Shown here piece after piece: positions 1-10,552 of a stretch of DNA of 64,000 bases. Source of the stretch: Chondrosia reniformis (lineage: Eukaryota; Porifera; Demospongiae; Chondrillida; Chondrillidae). The position numbers and the translations under genes were made by a program. The DNA lies in assembly GCA_947172415.1 (NCBI GenBank), contig OX359196.1, positions 2,110,501 to 2,174,500 on the forward strand, read 5' to 3'. Below the pieces are notes generated by a model that was not told the DNA's origin, ran no database searches, and saw nothing but the letters and a program-made list of their open reading frames with translations. The first letter of the stretch is position 1. Each line of letters begins with the position of its first letter.

Positions 1-106
1 ATAACAATCTCAAACTATCAGGTATATTGTACACTTAATTCCATTTACCAATTACTGCATGGATGTAGAACAAACAGTTATTCACATCAACACATTTATT
101 ATATAG

Positions 107-1236
107 CCATGCAATCATGGACCCTAGCTCGGTATTTACCCTTAATCATTGGAGACAAAATTCCAGAAGACAGTATTTACTGGGAGACATTTTTAACATT
201 GTTGGACATCCTAGATATCTGTTTTTCACCAAATGTATCCACTGAACAAGCAACATACCTGGCAAATCTAATTGAATTACATCATGAAAGCTATAAAGAA
301 GCATATCCTGATAAAAAAACTAATACCCAAACAGCACTACATGATACACTACCCTGACAGCATAAAAAGGTACGAGTATATGACAATCTATACATCTATA
401 CTGAGAAATATATATACGGATATACTTCAAATATACATTATATTACAAGGTATGGACCACTGGTGCGTATGTGGTGCATGCGCTTTGAAGCAAAGCATAG
501 TTACTTCAAGAAAATGGCCAACACATTAGGAAATTATAAAAATCTGCCTAAATCACTAGCAAGTAGACACCAGCATTTAGTTTCCTATCAGATGAGTAAC
601 CCTGAAAGATTTGGCAGGTACTACATTGCTGATGCTGTGAAAACAAGTGAAGGTGTGTATAAAAACAGCTCTACATACGTATATCATTGGCATGCATTAT
701 ATATCTTATATATAAATGCAGCCATGCAAATGGATCTAAAACAACACAAACATGCAAGCATTATTCAGTTAGCTGTGGGACAGGTTGGGACATTATTCAG
801 GTGAGTAATTAACAGTCCTGCACGTATTGGCCAGCATTCAATCATACATCTATAGTATGATGTTTGATACTGCTCACTAGACCCCCACCACTCCTATAGG
901 GTTCACTGGGTTAACATGAATACACTAAAGTATTCCATTGGTGCATTTGTCACATTGGCTATTGGCGATGATGACTTACCAGTATTTGGAGAAGTAAAGG
1001 AGATAATTGTCTACAACACTAACAATATAATCTTCCTCACTGAAGTACTCAGCACTGACCAATTTCACCATCACTATCATGCCTATAAAGTTTCAAGAAT
1101 GGAACATAAAAAATGGCATGTCATTCATTACTCCAGCCTAGTGGATCATATACCTCTATCCCTCCTCCAGTCATGTGATGTCTCTCTCCTTGGTAGCTAC
1201 TTTGTGTTGCCACGATATAACATTAATTGGACTTAA
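107..1236 (+). pseudogene. EnSpm/CACTA-like (TNP2-type) transposase, C-terminal part, frameshifted
   Basis: Three exons can be read. Exon 1 (from the acceptor at 105-106) encodes a block like LPLIIGDKIPED and ends at 369. Intron 370-449 (80 bp, GT-AG, phase 2) leads to exon 450-800, which starts YGPLVRMWCMRFEAKH, the family's conserved block. Intron 801-899 (99 bp) leads to exon 900-1236, which contains DDLPVFGEV and ends with TAA. This order matches the C-terminal half of TNP2/DUF4218-like transposon proteins common in sponges, cnidarians and fish (recalled from family knowledge). A run of seven A at 313-319 shifts frame; one A fewer would join the two halves, so this is either decay or a homopolymer sequencing error. 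The N-terminal exons lie outside the window. A small non-autonomous element with CACTG ends occurs at 25.6 kb, but a link to this protein is only inferred. Assignment to EnSpm rather than a related superfamily is moderately sure. Confidence 0.6.
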
Positions 1237-1844
1237 ATACTACTTGCCTCTTCTACCACACTATACAACCTTAATAGAGACTAACATTAAAGTGCATTAC
1301 CTTACAAAAATGACACCAACTTCACAACATCAAGAAGATTCATGTGCAAGTATGTTTTTCATTTAATCAAATTCATTTTAAATGAAACAACAGAGCATTT
1401 ATATAACTGCTATAAGTTTACTGAATACTACGTAAATCACCAGGTCCTGTCGTACTCATGCAGAAACTACATGAATATGTAATCAATTTAAAGCAAGCGA
1501 AAATTATAACCATGCATGGGTCTTAATTACATCATAATATAATGACTGAATAGGATGGTGGAATCCATGATGCATGGATCGTAACTTTCATTGCATATAT
1601 ACGTATCTATGACTACACATTATTAACCATACAGTCTTTGCACCCTCGCAATTAGATCGATATTACTATATAACTGGAGACAAAATTCCCTATACTGTTT
1701 TCGGATTTAGTCATTCAGGGCTATTACTATTAATTTACTATAGATGATCCCACTTACCATTCTGAATCACCACAGCAAACATTGAATTAATTAAAGAAGA
1801 ATTAAAGCTACATTATACTATATACTACACCTTCATAATCAAAT

Positions 1845-2190
1845 AGGGTCAATTGGGTCACCATGAATACATTCAAGTATTCTATTGGTATATAGTTGTC
1901 ACCTTGCATGGCTATTGGTGATGATGACTTACCCCTGTGTTTGGTAAAGTGAAGGAGATCCTTCTCTATAACACCAGCCAGATCATCTTCCTCACTGAGG
2001 AACTCCACACTGACCATCACTATCATGCCTATAAAGTTTCAAGAAAGGAAAATAAAAAATAGCATGTCACTGAATACTCAAGATTAGTGGATCATGTACC
2101 CCTATCCCTCCTCAGGTCATGCATGTGATGTGCTACTCTTTGATAGTTACTTTGTGTTACCGCGATATAACATTAATTGGACTTAAATAT
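1845..2190 (+). pseudogene. Second, decayed copy of the transposase terminal exon
   Basis: This stretch repeats the last exon of the neighbouring transposase gene. It has the same ATGAATACATTCAAGTATTC start, the GATGATGACTTACC block and the same ending, ATAACATTAATTGGACTTAA. Small insertions, including an extra C in the DDLP block, and an in-frame TAG break the frame. It looks like a tandem or template-switch duplication of the 3' end, now non-functional. The 600 bp between the copies (1237-1844) shows no coding signal. Confidence 0.6.
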
Positions 2191-2783
2191 GACTACATTT
2201 ACTACTATTCAACCGTGATTTCAAGCATTTATACTCAGCAATCTGGGACAATTTGAATCGCCACAACAAAGCTGAGGAGAAATTCATAAACTTTGAAACA
2301 CTAAACGATCACCCGTAATATACGGACACGGCGTCCATTTGCATCAATGACGTAAGCAATCACTTCCGCTTCAACTACTATGTCTTTTTCGAGGGGTGCT
2401 TATCTCCCATGGTTGCATCGGGCGCTTCACTTACTTTATTAGCGTTGATGGGGTCTTCACACCCCGAATCACTCTACGGTAAGTATATCGCCTCTTTTGA
2501 CCAATTCCTCCTTCATTTTTGGTCCAGTTCATTTTCAGTCGACACTTACTTTCATTTTTTAGTATTTAGGTTCTACTTGTGTGTATAATACAGCATGCAT
2601 GCGCAGCTATGCATCCTCTTAAGGTTTTGTTTTATCATTGTAGGAAAGGTTGTCGGGATGTATTGTTAAAAGTTCCGTTTATGGTTTTTCATTGGCACTT
2701 AAGTAAGAATTTCTGTGTGTCTGGACGTATTTATGTATGCTTAAGTGTTTGTTTTGTTTGAGTGCAAGCACACATACTTCTTG
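2191..2783. other. Unassigned spacer; possible short first exon at 2409-2478
   Basis: No conserved gene is visible. On the plus strand an ATG at 2409 opens 23 codons, with a hydrophobic stretch ASLTLLALMG, and runs into a good splice donor (ACG|GTAAGT at 2478/2479). That is the shape of a signal-peptide first exon. No convincing second exon was found downstream, so this is only a candidate. Confidence 0.15.
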
Positions 2784-2818
2784 CCGTGCTTTAACAAGAC
2801 CGTCTTGTTAAAGCACGG
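2784..2818. repeat. Perfect 16-bp inverted repeat with 3-nt loop
   Basis: CCGTGCTTTAACAAGA is followed by the loop CCG and then its exact reverse complement. It could be a cruciform or hairpin, or the collapsed end of a MITE. It does not match the histone mRNA 3' stem-loop. No flanking gene needs it as a terminator. Confidence 0.6.
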
Positions 2819-3026
2819 AATGGACCATTAATAATTTATATTCCTCAGATTAAGCTAAAATTCTGATTAATTTCTATTATCTGTAAGACACCTTTTGTTT
2901 GACCTCTTTATTTATTTGTAAGTGACTTTCATTGTTGATCTCAATTTAGTATCTATGATTACAGGAAATAATAAATGTAAATAGATGTGTAAATGTAAAA
3001 TTCTATAAATAAAGGAGTGTATGTAT

Positions 3027-3834
3027 TTAAACAGGGTATTGTTGCGTAATGTGTGCAAGAATGTTTTGAAATGCGTCTATTTTTGTAATCCCATACCGTT
3101 CCCTCCACATAAACTCGTCTAAGTAGGAGGGTAGTTGGGCTTCAGATACCCCCCTCATATTTTTGAATTTGATTTTTGCTATATTCCAATAGCTCTCAAT
3201 ATTTTGTGTGGATCCCAGTCGGACCCACAAAATTGAGGCTGTGGTTTACTGTTCTGTGGGCAGCTACATTAGGTAGCTGCCCAACATTACTGTAGGCCCT
3301 CCATTCATCTGACACAATTACAGTGCCAGGCTGCACATGTGCCTGAATTATTGGCAATAGTGTACCAGCCCTTCGGTCAGGCACCAATTCCATGTACCCG
3401 AGGGCTGGCTCAAAGGAGGTATCACATAGGCCAAATACCCATCTTTCTTGTCTTGGAGGCCTGCCCATATGATTCTGAGTATACATATAGTACGTATATG
3501 TAATGTTAATTTTTAATCAGCATTGTAGATGTAATTTTAAAAATGTAATTTTTTACCTTAGGTTTGTGGGTGAAGAGGGACTCATCGATTTGTACCTCCT
3601 TCCCTGGACCTCCAATCAGGATTGGAGTGGAAATCAGCTTGGTGGAACAGACCTCCCTCAGCCATTGGTAGACTCCACAAGCTGTGTTCTCTGCTACCTC
3701 AAGTTGGGCTGCTGCTGTTGTGACAGCTATTTCAAATGCCCACCAGTGAATGAGGAGTAGCCACTTTTGGATAGTCAACTTCGATTTGGCGAAGAAACTC
3801 CCCTCCCGCAAGGTTAAACACTTGTGGCAGGCCT
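3027..3834 (-). pseudogene. ISXO2-like (IS1595-type) DDE transposase, frameshifted
   Basis: On the minus strand a zinc-ribbon-like CHKC (near 3820-3831) is followed by REGSFFAKSKLTIQKW, then VQIDESLF with the first catalytic Asp. A phase-0 intron follows at 3475-3556 (82 bp, donor AAG|GTAAAA). The next exon has HMGRPPRQERWVFGL, the second Asp in VIVSDEWRAY, and HRTVNH. The last block, QNIESYW with the third acidic residue, lies in another frame. Near 3200-3210 two bases appear to be missing before QNIESYW. The protein ends QQYP-V and stops at 3027. This family moves DNA in bacteria (IS1595) and is abundant in metazoan genomes as ISXO2-like domain genes. The N-terminal zinc-ribbon exon is incomplete. 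Broken here; a one-element sequencing error is possible but less likely. Confidence 0.75.
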
Positions 3835-3839
3835 CCAGA

Positions 3840-5180
3840 GGAAAAAGATGTATTATGTAAAACTGTCCAGGTTCAATAGCTGAATTACTACTCCATGTAT
3901 ATGTACAAACTCAGCCACTGAGCAAGAAATGAACAGCACAAACAACTCAAAATTCAATTCATAGGTTTACACAATTAACATTCCAACCAGTCTGTTAGAC
4001 ACTCATGCCACTCCTTGTTGCCCATATATAGTCAGGTTGTCTCTGTTTGCCAGTGTACATGTGTATAAGTAAGGTCAGTGACAGCTAGAATAGAATACTC
4101 AAGAATATCACTCTACAGTGTTAATAGGATTAGAATATGGCAGGTTAGGCCTGGCCCTAAAACACTTATTCATGGTGAGACTTAGAAGTTGTTCATGAAG
4201 TTGGTAAAGTATTTTTCTTTTCACTTCATGCAGGCTGCATTAGAGTTGTGGGAAGACTAAAAAGTTCTTTGTGATACACATGGTGGTAATGAGCATTAGT
4301 AAATTAGTTTACTTTTCATAAAGTACAAAGTTTCCTCATGAGCTTGAATGGTATACAGTATGTCTTTGTTTGCCACCGTACATGTGTATGTGGGTTTTAT
4401 TGAATAAGAAGGTCAGTGACAGCTGGATTTGATTTTATTGTTCTTACACATTCATCAATTAAGAAAAAATGAATTTTGGAGATGGGCCTATCCCTGGTTT
4501 GAATGCTGCAGAGTGTGTAGAGTGTCGAAACATGTTTTGGCATTTAGCATGCATTAATAGCTGAAAAACCGAATATAACTGAAAATCGCTTGTTGGTGAT
4601 TTATGAGGTGTTAATTGGTAATGAATTAGATAGTACTCCCATACTCTCTGAAAGTTACAGAAGACCTTCAAGCACAACAACTCAAAAAATCAACTTATAT
4701 ATACATAATTAACATTCCAACCTATCTGCTAACACTTATCCCACTCTTTGTTACCATAGTTACTCTCTTCAAAAGGACAAAGGCCAGTCTGGGCCATTAT
4801 ACTATGAGAATTAGAACAAGGCAGGCTATATATAGGGAGGGAGCATTCAGGCTGAAGCGAGAATAGGTCCTGATCTTCACGATGGCACTCCGGAAAATGT
4901 TGGGTATGGGTTAGGTTGGCAAGTACTCTTTATTTCGTGCGCTTAACCAACCGTTTGAAGTTTTCCATGGCGAATATTGAATCTGTTCACGAGCGGCGTC
5001 CATTTTGGTTTTGGTAAATGGAAACATACGGTAAGCCGTACGGCACATATATATATATATACATATAAATATATATTAATATAGACAAAATCGCATTCGA
5101 GTGCCTAGTGTGGGGCTCGCTCAAGCTCGCCCCAATAATCTTGAAAGTCCATACAAATACAGACTGCGGTATTCCGTATA
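3840..5180. repeat. Gene-free stretch with diverged direct repeats
   Basis: No coding region is supported. Segments at about 3905-4100 and 4365-4760 share blocks in changed order, for example AATTAACATTCCAACC, TTTGCCA-CGTACATGTGTAT and AAGGTCAGTGACAGCT. They are diverged copies of one interspersed repeat. A related block (AGAACAAGGCAGGC) recurs near 4815 and 8790. Confidence 0.4.
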
Positions 5181-5194
5181 AGATTTCGTACAGT

Positions 5195-5250
5195 CATGTC
5201 TACCTCAGAAGATGAACCTGGTGAGACAAAGCCTAAAAGATTTCGGTTAG
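5195..5250 (+). other. Possible short acidic first exon before the minisatellites
   Basis: An ATG at 5195 opens a short reading frame beginning MSTSEDEPGETKPKRF, which stops at TAG near 5257. Donor-like sequences occur at CCTG|GTGAGA and TTCG|GTTAGT. It could splice into the downstream repeat-encoding frames, but nothing proves it. Confidence 0.15.
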
Positions 5251-5297
5251 TTTTGTAGTGTATAGACCTGCAGCTGCCTTAGCTGTGTATAGATCTA

Positions 5298-5670
5298 AAA
5301 ATAAGAATCGTTATTCTAGAGATGGACGGTGGAATGAGGATCGTTATTCTAGAGATGGACGGTGGAATGAGGATCGTTATTCTAGAGATGGACGGTGGAA
5401 TGGGGATCGTTATTCTAGAGATGGACGGTGGAATGAGAATCGTTATTCTAGAGGTGGACGGTGGAATGGGGATCGTTATTCTAGAGGTGGACGGTGGAAT
5501 GGGGATCGTTATTCTAGAGGTGGACGGTGGAATGGGGATCGTTATTCTAGAGGTGGACGGTGGAATGGGGATCCTTATTCTAGAGGTGGACGGTGGAATG
5601 GGGATCCTTATTCTCGAGGTGGACGGTGGAATGGGGATCATTATTCTAGAGGTGGACGGCGCAATGAAGT
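5298..5670 (+). repeat. 33-bp minisatellite, about 11 units, open in frame
   Basis: The unit of 33 bp is repeated about 11 times with point changes only, so the frame is kept. In the plus frame starting at 5258 and ending at 5698 each unit reads YSRGGRWNGDR (variants YSRDGRWNEDR), an Arg/Gly-rich repeat reminiscent of RGG-type low-complexity protein. Two other frames, including one on the minus strand, are also open, because the unit has no stop in them. Coding status is therefore unproven. Just downstream (5700-5712) lies AACCCTAACCCTA, a telomere-like motif. Confidence 0.75.
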
Positions 5671-5712
5671 GAGCCAAAATATGCATTATCATAGATAATA
5701 ACCCTAACCCTA

Positions 5713-6205
5713 GATTTCAACGCGCTCTATCCGAAGCGTGTTACTTTTGAAAGTGCCAAATTTAGGGCCTCTTCGAACGCCATTTTTTAATTAAGTTTCA
5801 AATTCTCTCTATATAAATAAGTAACTCGAGTTAGAAAGATTGGAGGTACTGCCGCCCCCCGCGATCGAATTACTTAGTCGCTTTGCAGGGCCTTTATACA
5901 GTCGTAGTCTTAACGATTATGGAGCCTTTAACATCTTAATCTGAATGTTAAAGTACGGTAGAAAACTTATTTTACAAATTTAGGATCTTTTCGGACGCCA
6001 TTTTTTAATTTAGAACTCTAGATTATATCATCTTCCTTCTTGAACATATAAGGGTCTTCTTCGGCAGTGTATAGGATATTCTGCTATTTAAAGTTTGTAA
6101 TATTCGTGCTCCAATGTAATTCGATTTAAACAAGTATTTCGAGTTCAAAATTTCATTATTTTCAAATTTCGAGTTACTTATAATATTCATTATACTTTTT
6201 ATATG
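5713..6205. other. AT-rich spacer between the two minisatellites
   Basis: No gene is seen. A polypyrimidine-poor but valid acceptor-like TTATATGTAG ends at about 6208, right before the 21-bp repeat array. If the two arrays belong to one transcript, this would be the intron. Confidence 0.25.
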
Positions 6206-6208
6206 TAG

Positions 6209-7108
6209 GTCAAACAACAGCCATCATCCAACCAACCGGGGCCATCATCCAACCAACCGGGGCCATCATCCAACCAACCGGGGTCATCATCCTACCAACC
6301 TGAGCCATCGTACTACGAACCACAGCCATCATCCAACCAACCGGGGCCATCATCCAAACAACCGGGGCCATCATTCAAACAACCGGGGCCATCATCCAAA
6401 CAACCGGGGCCATCATCCAAACAACCGGGGCCATCATCCAACCAACCGGGGCCATCATCCAACCAACCGGGGCCATCATCCAACCAACCGGGGCCATCAT
6501 CCAACCAACCGGGGCCATCATCCAACCAACCGGGGCCATCATACTACAAACCCGAGCCATCATACTACCAACCGGGGCCATCATCCAACCAACCGGGGCC
6601 ATCACACTACCAACCGGGGCCATCATCCAACCAACCGGGGCCATCATACTACCAACCGGGGCCATCATCCAACCAACCGGGGCCATCATCCAACCAACCG
6701 GGGCCATCATCCAACCAACCGGGGCCATCATACTACCAACCGGGGCCATCATCCAACCAACCGGGGCCATCATACTACAAACCTGAACCATCATACTACC
6801 AACCAGGGCCATCATCCAACCAACCGGGGCCGTCATCCAACCAACCGGGGCCGTCATCCAACCAACCGGGGCCATCATCCAACCAACCGGGGCCATCATA
6901 CTACAAACCTGAGCCATCATACTACCAACCAGGGCCATCATCCAACCAACCGGGGCCATCATCCAACCAACCGGGGCCATCATACTACAAACCTGAGCCA
7001 TCATACTACCAACCGGGGCCATCATCCAACCAACCGGGGCCATCATCCAACCAACCGGGGCCATCATCCAAACAAACGGGGCCATCATTCAACCAACCGG
7101 GGCCATCA
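6209..7108 (+). repeat. 21-bp minisatellite, about 42 units, encodes PSSNQPG repeats if translated
   Basis: About 42 units of 21 bp (CCATCATCCAACCAACCGGGG). A second unit type carries TACTAC in place of TCCAAC. In one plus frame the array reads PSSNQPG with variants PSYYKPE and PSYYQPG. That frame stays open past the array to a TAG near 7197, through a non-repetitive tail beginning QLSSSHLEPLL. The reverse frames (MMAPVGW, LDDGPGW) are also open and are probably artefacts. Every unit keeps a length divisible by three. This could be a Pro/Gln/Gly-rich structural or secreted protein exon, or simply a satellite. Confidence 0.8.
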
Positions 7109-7267
7109 TCCCAATTATCTTCCTCCCACTTGGAGCCTCTGCTCAAAGTTTGTAAACTTCGCTATGACGTAAAAAATTTAAAGTTTTATATAAGTTAGTG
7201 AACATATGCATGCATGCAGGTTACACTCAAAAATACACTTGTTACTTGAAATTTATATAAATCACAT

Positions 7268-7292
7268 CTATATATATATATATATATATATA
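7268..7292. repeat. (TA)n microsatellite
   Basis: Uninterrupted TA dinucleotide run immediately upstream of the proposed first exon of the 7.3-8.3 kb gene. Confidence 0.8.
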
Positions 7293-7302
7293 GAGCAAAG
7301 AC

Positions 7303-8303
7303 ATGGAGAAGAAACTAAGAGAATTTATTTTCCTTCACATGTTAACATTTGCCATCTGGATACAGCCTGCATGGATACACTTGGTAAGATATAGTGCAGT
7401 CGCATGCATGTTGAGGGTAAGAAAATGTGATAGCCTGGGTAGACCTGAGCAGTAACCCCCACAATCAAGTACTACATGCATGCACTGTTTAAATCATATC
7501 TCACCAAAAAGTTATCTACTTATATGCAGGCACCTGGTTGGGCTGCTTGGGAGATGGCATTGCTATACCTTGGTTGCCAAGTAGTTGTAGTTCACCCCCT
7601 GAGATTACAATTTGAAATTGCGGCATGCTCTCCACTTGCCAAAATGAATTTGAAAAAATTGCTCAATCCACAAAGCCTGCCTAAAGGAACTGCGATGAAT
7701 ATTGATAATTTTTCTAGGCATCTCAAGGCCTACTGCCTCTATAATACTGCATATAATGATACTGCCAAAGAAGAACATAGATACCAAGTGGTCATTTATG
7801 AGTTGTTGACAGATTTTATAGTTCATTTTAAGGGAAACTTTGAAGAATACATTCCCATAGTTGAACCAGTTGTCAATACTATATCTAATGATAAAGGAAG
7901 CTACATGGATAATGCTGATGTGGCCTTGCTTAAGGTGACTAAAAGAAATGGAGGAAATGATTTCAAGACCGTAGCTCTTATTGAGCTGAAACGGAGGCTC
8001 GATTCCACCCTAACCCATGAAAGTTCCTTGGCAACCAGACAAGCTCTGTCACAGCTCCTACATGAAGCTGTCCTCGCAAAGAACAATAATGAGCTCCTGT
8101 CTGATATCATGTTTATTGCCCTAGGTTCACCAAACACGTGGCACATCTTTAAAGTACATATCGATCAGTCATTTATGATTAAGGATTACTATTGCTTAAC
8201 TCCAAGTGCAGACCCACAAAGTTACTTGGTCTTAATTACACTATTAAAAGAATGGTGCTTTACAGAAGAGAAATTGGAAACTGCTGTTACAAATGAGCAG
8301 TAA
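7303..8303 (+). CDS. Two-exon gene of unknown function, possible PD-(D/E)XK nuclease-like core
   Basis: Exon 1 is 7303-7383 (27 codons, hydrophobic: MEKKLREFIFLHMLTF) and ends at the donor TTG|GTAAGA. Exon 2 is 7530-8303, after the acceptor TATATGCAG. Both boundaries are phase 0, giving a 284-residue protein. A start at 7476 without splicing is also possible (275 residues). Residues near 155-200 hold NADVALL, then VALIELKRR, then RQALSQLLHEA. An Asp about 20 residues before an E-x-K on a hydrophobic strand, followed by a Q-containing helix, is the pattern of PD-(D/E)XK nuclease folds (known family feature). The rest is unrecognised. Codon use and the long uninterrupted frame support a real gene. 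The first-exon choice is uncertain, and nuclease activity is an inference. Confidence 0.55.
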
Positions 8304-9215
8304 TGTATAACTAATATTGGTAATTACTGAACCCTATTGCCCCCCCCCTCTTAATTGAACTACTTCCTTTATTATCATCACCAGCTATAATTTCCTAACC
8401 CTATATATCTTCAATATTTTTTTATATCTTCTATATGTGCTTATAATGCATGTAATATATGGAGACCTATAAATAATAAAAAGTCAATTGCAACACTCTG
8501 TATCACCTGATCACCTTGCATGGTTTCTACCAATGAATCTGATTGCAATTGGCTTAGTTGCCAACAGCTGGAGGTGACTTTCATGAGATTACCAAATTTC
8601 CTATGAAATCCATTTATATTTATGTGCATTGCGCATTTTCTCCAAGTATATGTATAAAGAGTTGGTGCATGGCATCTGATCACTTAGTCTCTATAGGTCT
8701 TTTCATATCCAACTACTTACTGGCTTATAAGATGTGCATCATGGCTGTAAAATGAAACCACTAAAGTGTTTATTGAAGGTTAAGGATAAGAACAAGGCAG
8801 GCAAGGGCAGGCCCTTTAACACTACATTTGGTATATAAGATGTTTTACATCCTCCAACTCGCGGATGAAGGAGAACTGTATTTATTAGATCGATTTCCTC
8901 TGAAGAACTTAAGCATCCCATTATGGACTTTTAAAATGCTTTATAGTTCCACAGTGTAGATGTATAGCTATAGGTGTGCCACAAATCTGCCTTTCAGCTT
9001 TGTATAAGTTGACCACTGAGAAGGAATGGAAAAGGTTAATGTTCATGCATATACTTAGAATTATGTGTAGCCTTTATAATTCCATCATGCACAATGGGGC
9101 ATCAGTATCCAGTTCCTAGGACAGGTAAAAAACCTGTTTCGCCCAATTCCAAGGCTCATAAGGACAAGGTGCATGCATGTGATTGTCAAAGGGTTTGCAT
9201 GATGCATGTTTATTA
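8304..9215. other. Spacer with interspersed-repeat fragments
   Basis: No supported gene. A polyC run (8341-8348) follows the upstream gene. The block near 8785-8830 (AAGAACAAGGCAGGCAAGGG) is shared with the repeat family at 4.1 and 4.8 kb. Confidence 0.3.
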
Positions 9216-9220
9216 AGACA

Positions 9221-9285
9221 AGGTGTGATCAATCACACCTATATATGGTGTGATTGTCATGCAAAGGGTGTGACATTCACACTAC
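9221..9285. promoter_or_regulatory. Cluster of GGTGTGA half-sites (T-box-like)
   Basis: AGGTGTGAT-CA-ATCACACCT at 9221-9240 is a 9-bp inverted repeat of the T-box half-site. GGTGTGAT at 9247 and GGGTGTGAC near 9266 follow within 45 bp. In animals Brachyury/T-box factors bind AGGTGTGA. No confident gene starts just downstream, so this may be chance or part of a repeat. Confidence 0.2.
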
Positions 9286-9347
9286 ATTGATACACTACAT
9301 ACACCAAACTGTTCCTTTGCATTCAATTTCATCCACACACCATCTTC

Positions 9348-9788
9348 TTGCAGCTTCTACTACACATAAAAGCCAAAATCATAAACAAATTCAGCATAAC
9401 CATAAGAGCTAGCAAGGGGCTGCAATTTAATAAAATGCTACTTAGAGAGTACTATATTGATGATACCATTGAAAGTAGACAGGATGGTGCATGTTGTCTT
9501 AATGGTAACTACAGATTTGCAGGAATGGCAAAAGTTATTTGCAGCCATTCATTTCATTCTTTTTTTACATGTTTTGACGCTCTGATGCACCTGTTCGATT
9601 ATCAATTACATGCATGGTATGCGGTAGAAATACATGGAATATTCCTTTTACTGACTTACTTTTACATCTTTCCTACCAAGAAAATCGTGTCGGATTACAG
9701 GGATTCAACAGAGACAATCGCAACTAGTCTTCTCCCATATAAAATTGTGGTTATTTTATCTATTCAAAATCTGATTGGTTGGTTGTAA
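9348..9788 (+). CDS. Unrecognised open frame, 146 codons
   Basis: The frame begins just after an acceptor-like CTTCTTGCAG and runs 146 codons to TAA. It has a hydrophobic patch (GIFLLLTYFYIF) but no recognisable domain, and its AT-rich composition matches the surrounding non-coding DNA. It is listed only because of its length. It could be an exon of an unknown gene or a chance frame. Confidence 0.15.
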   Translation: MQLLLHIKAKIINKFSITIRASKGLQFNKMLLREYYIDDTIESRQDGACCLNGNYRFAGMAKVICSHSFHSFFTCFDALMHLFDYQLHAWYAVEIHGIFLLLTYFYIFPTKKIVSDYRDSTETIATSLLPYKIVVILSIQNLIGWL

Positions 9789-9813
9789 AATATGGCGCAT
9801 TTTAGGTGCAGGC

Positions 9814-9962
9814 GGAAATAACCACCCTACTGTTTCCCACTGTGGTGGGGTGGATCAAATGGTGGTAATATCCATTGATATATTCCCACCATGGTGGACA
9901 TTAGGACTATATGGCTATTACCACCATATTCATTGGAAATAACCACCTCATTTTTTACAGTG
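9814..9962. repeat. Short MITE-like repeat rich in GGTGG/CCACC
   Basis: GGAAATAACCACC occurs at both 9814 and 9935. Between them are GGTGGTAATATCC, the palindrome CCACCATGGTGG and CTATTACCACCA. The right end, TTTTTTACAGTG at 9951-9962, matches the end of the CACTA-like element at 28.75 kb. Confidence 0.35.
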
Positions 9963-9977
9963 TAGGAAAACGAAACA

Positions 9978-10552
9978 GCCGGTGTCACAGGATATTTTAT
10001 CCTCCGTGTATTTTATCCGCCCGGATAGTATAAACTATCCGGGCGGATAAACGAAACTAGGAAATTTTATACTACCCTAGGATAATTTATCCTATACTCT
10101 ACGATTTAAGCGTATCATCATGAAATCCTTTAGATACATAAGAAGCAACCTTGGGCTGAAAAGGGGATACGATTTTAGGATTTTCAGCCATCCTCACGGC
10201 TAACGATAAGAGAGCATTGAGACAGCAGGCCGAGAAATTTGATAAACGAAACGGTGTTCTATTTTGAAAAACCGTGAAGAATGACACAGGAGCGGTGGTG
10301 ATGCAGCGAGTGATCACAAGCTTATTATTATTAATTAACATTCATGTATATAAATGATTAGGATAAATTATCCTAGAATATTTCATCCCCCAGATAAAAT
10401 ATCCTAGGATATACTCTCCTAGAGTAGGATATAATTTCCTAGGGTAGGATAAATTTTCCTAGGATAAAGTATCCCAGAGGGATGTTTTATCCTAGGAAAA
10501 TTTATCCGGGGGGATAAAATTTAGGGGGGATAGAATTTACTGTGACACTGGC
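9978..10552. mobile_element. MITE with GTGTCACAG terminal inverted repeats and many TATCC motifs
   Basis: The left end GCCGGTGTCACAG (9978-9990) is mirrored by CTGTGACACTGGC (10540-10552). The following GATATTTTATCC is echoed by GGATAGAATTTA. The interior is full of GGATA/TATCC motifs in both orientations, plus a strong hairpin at 10013-10050. An open minus frame at 10099-10341 has no recognisable content. No clear target-site duplication was seen. Confidence 0.55.
10013..10050. repeat. 17-bp perfect inverted repeat with ATAA loop
   Basis: TTATCCGCCCGGATAGT, loop ATAA, then the exact reverse complement. It lies inside the TATCC-rich MITE and is probably part of its fold-back structure. Confidence 0.7.

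Noticed and set aside
2784..2818. Histone mRNA 3' stem-loop or bacterial terminator
   Set aside because: Stem sequence and length do not match the histone element, and there is no histone gene or bacterial context.
5279..5692. Minus-strand frame of IPIPPSTSRI repeats
   Set aside because: Antisense of the 33-bp minisatellite, open only because the unit lacks stops.
6313..7088. Minus-strand frames reading MMAPVGW and LDDGPGW repeats
   Set aside because: Shadow frames of the 21-bp minisatellite; no splice or start context supports them.
6209..7108. CRISPR-like regular repeats
   Set aside because: Head-to-tail units with no unique spacers; this is a minisatellite in a eukaryotic genome.
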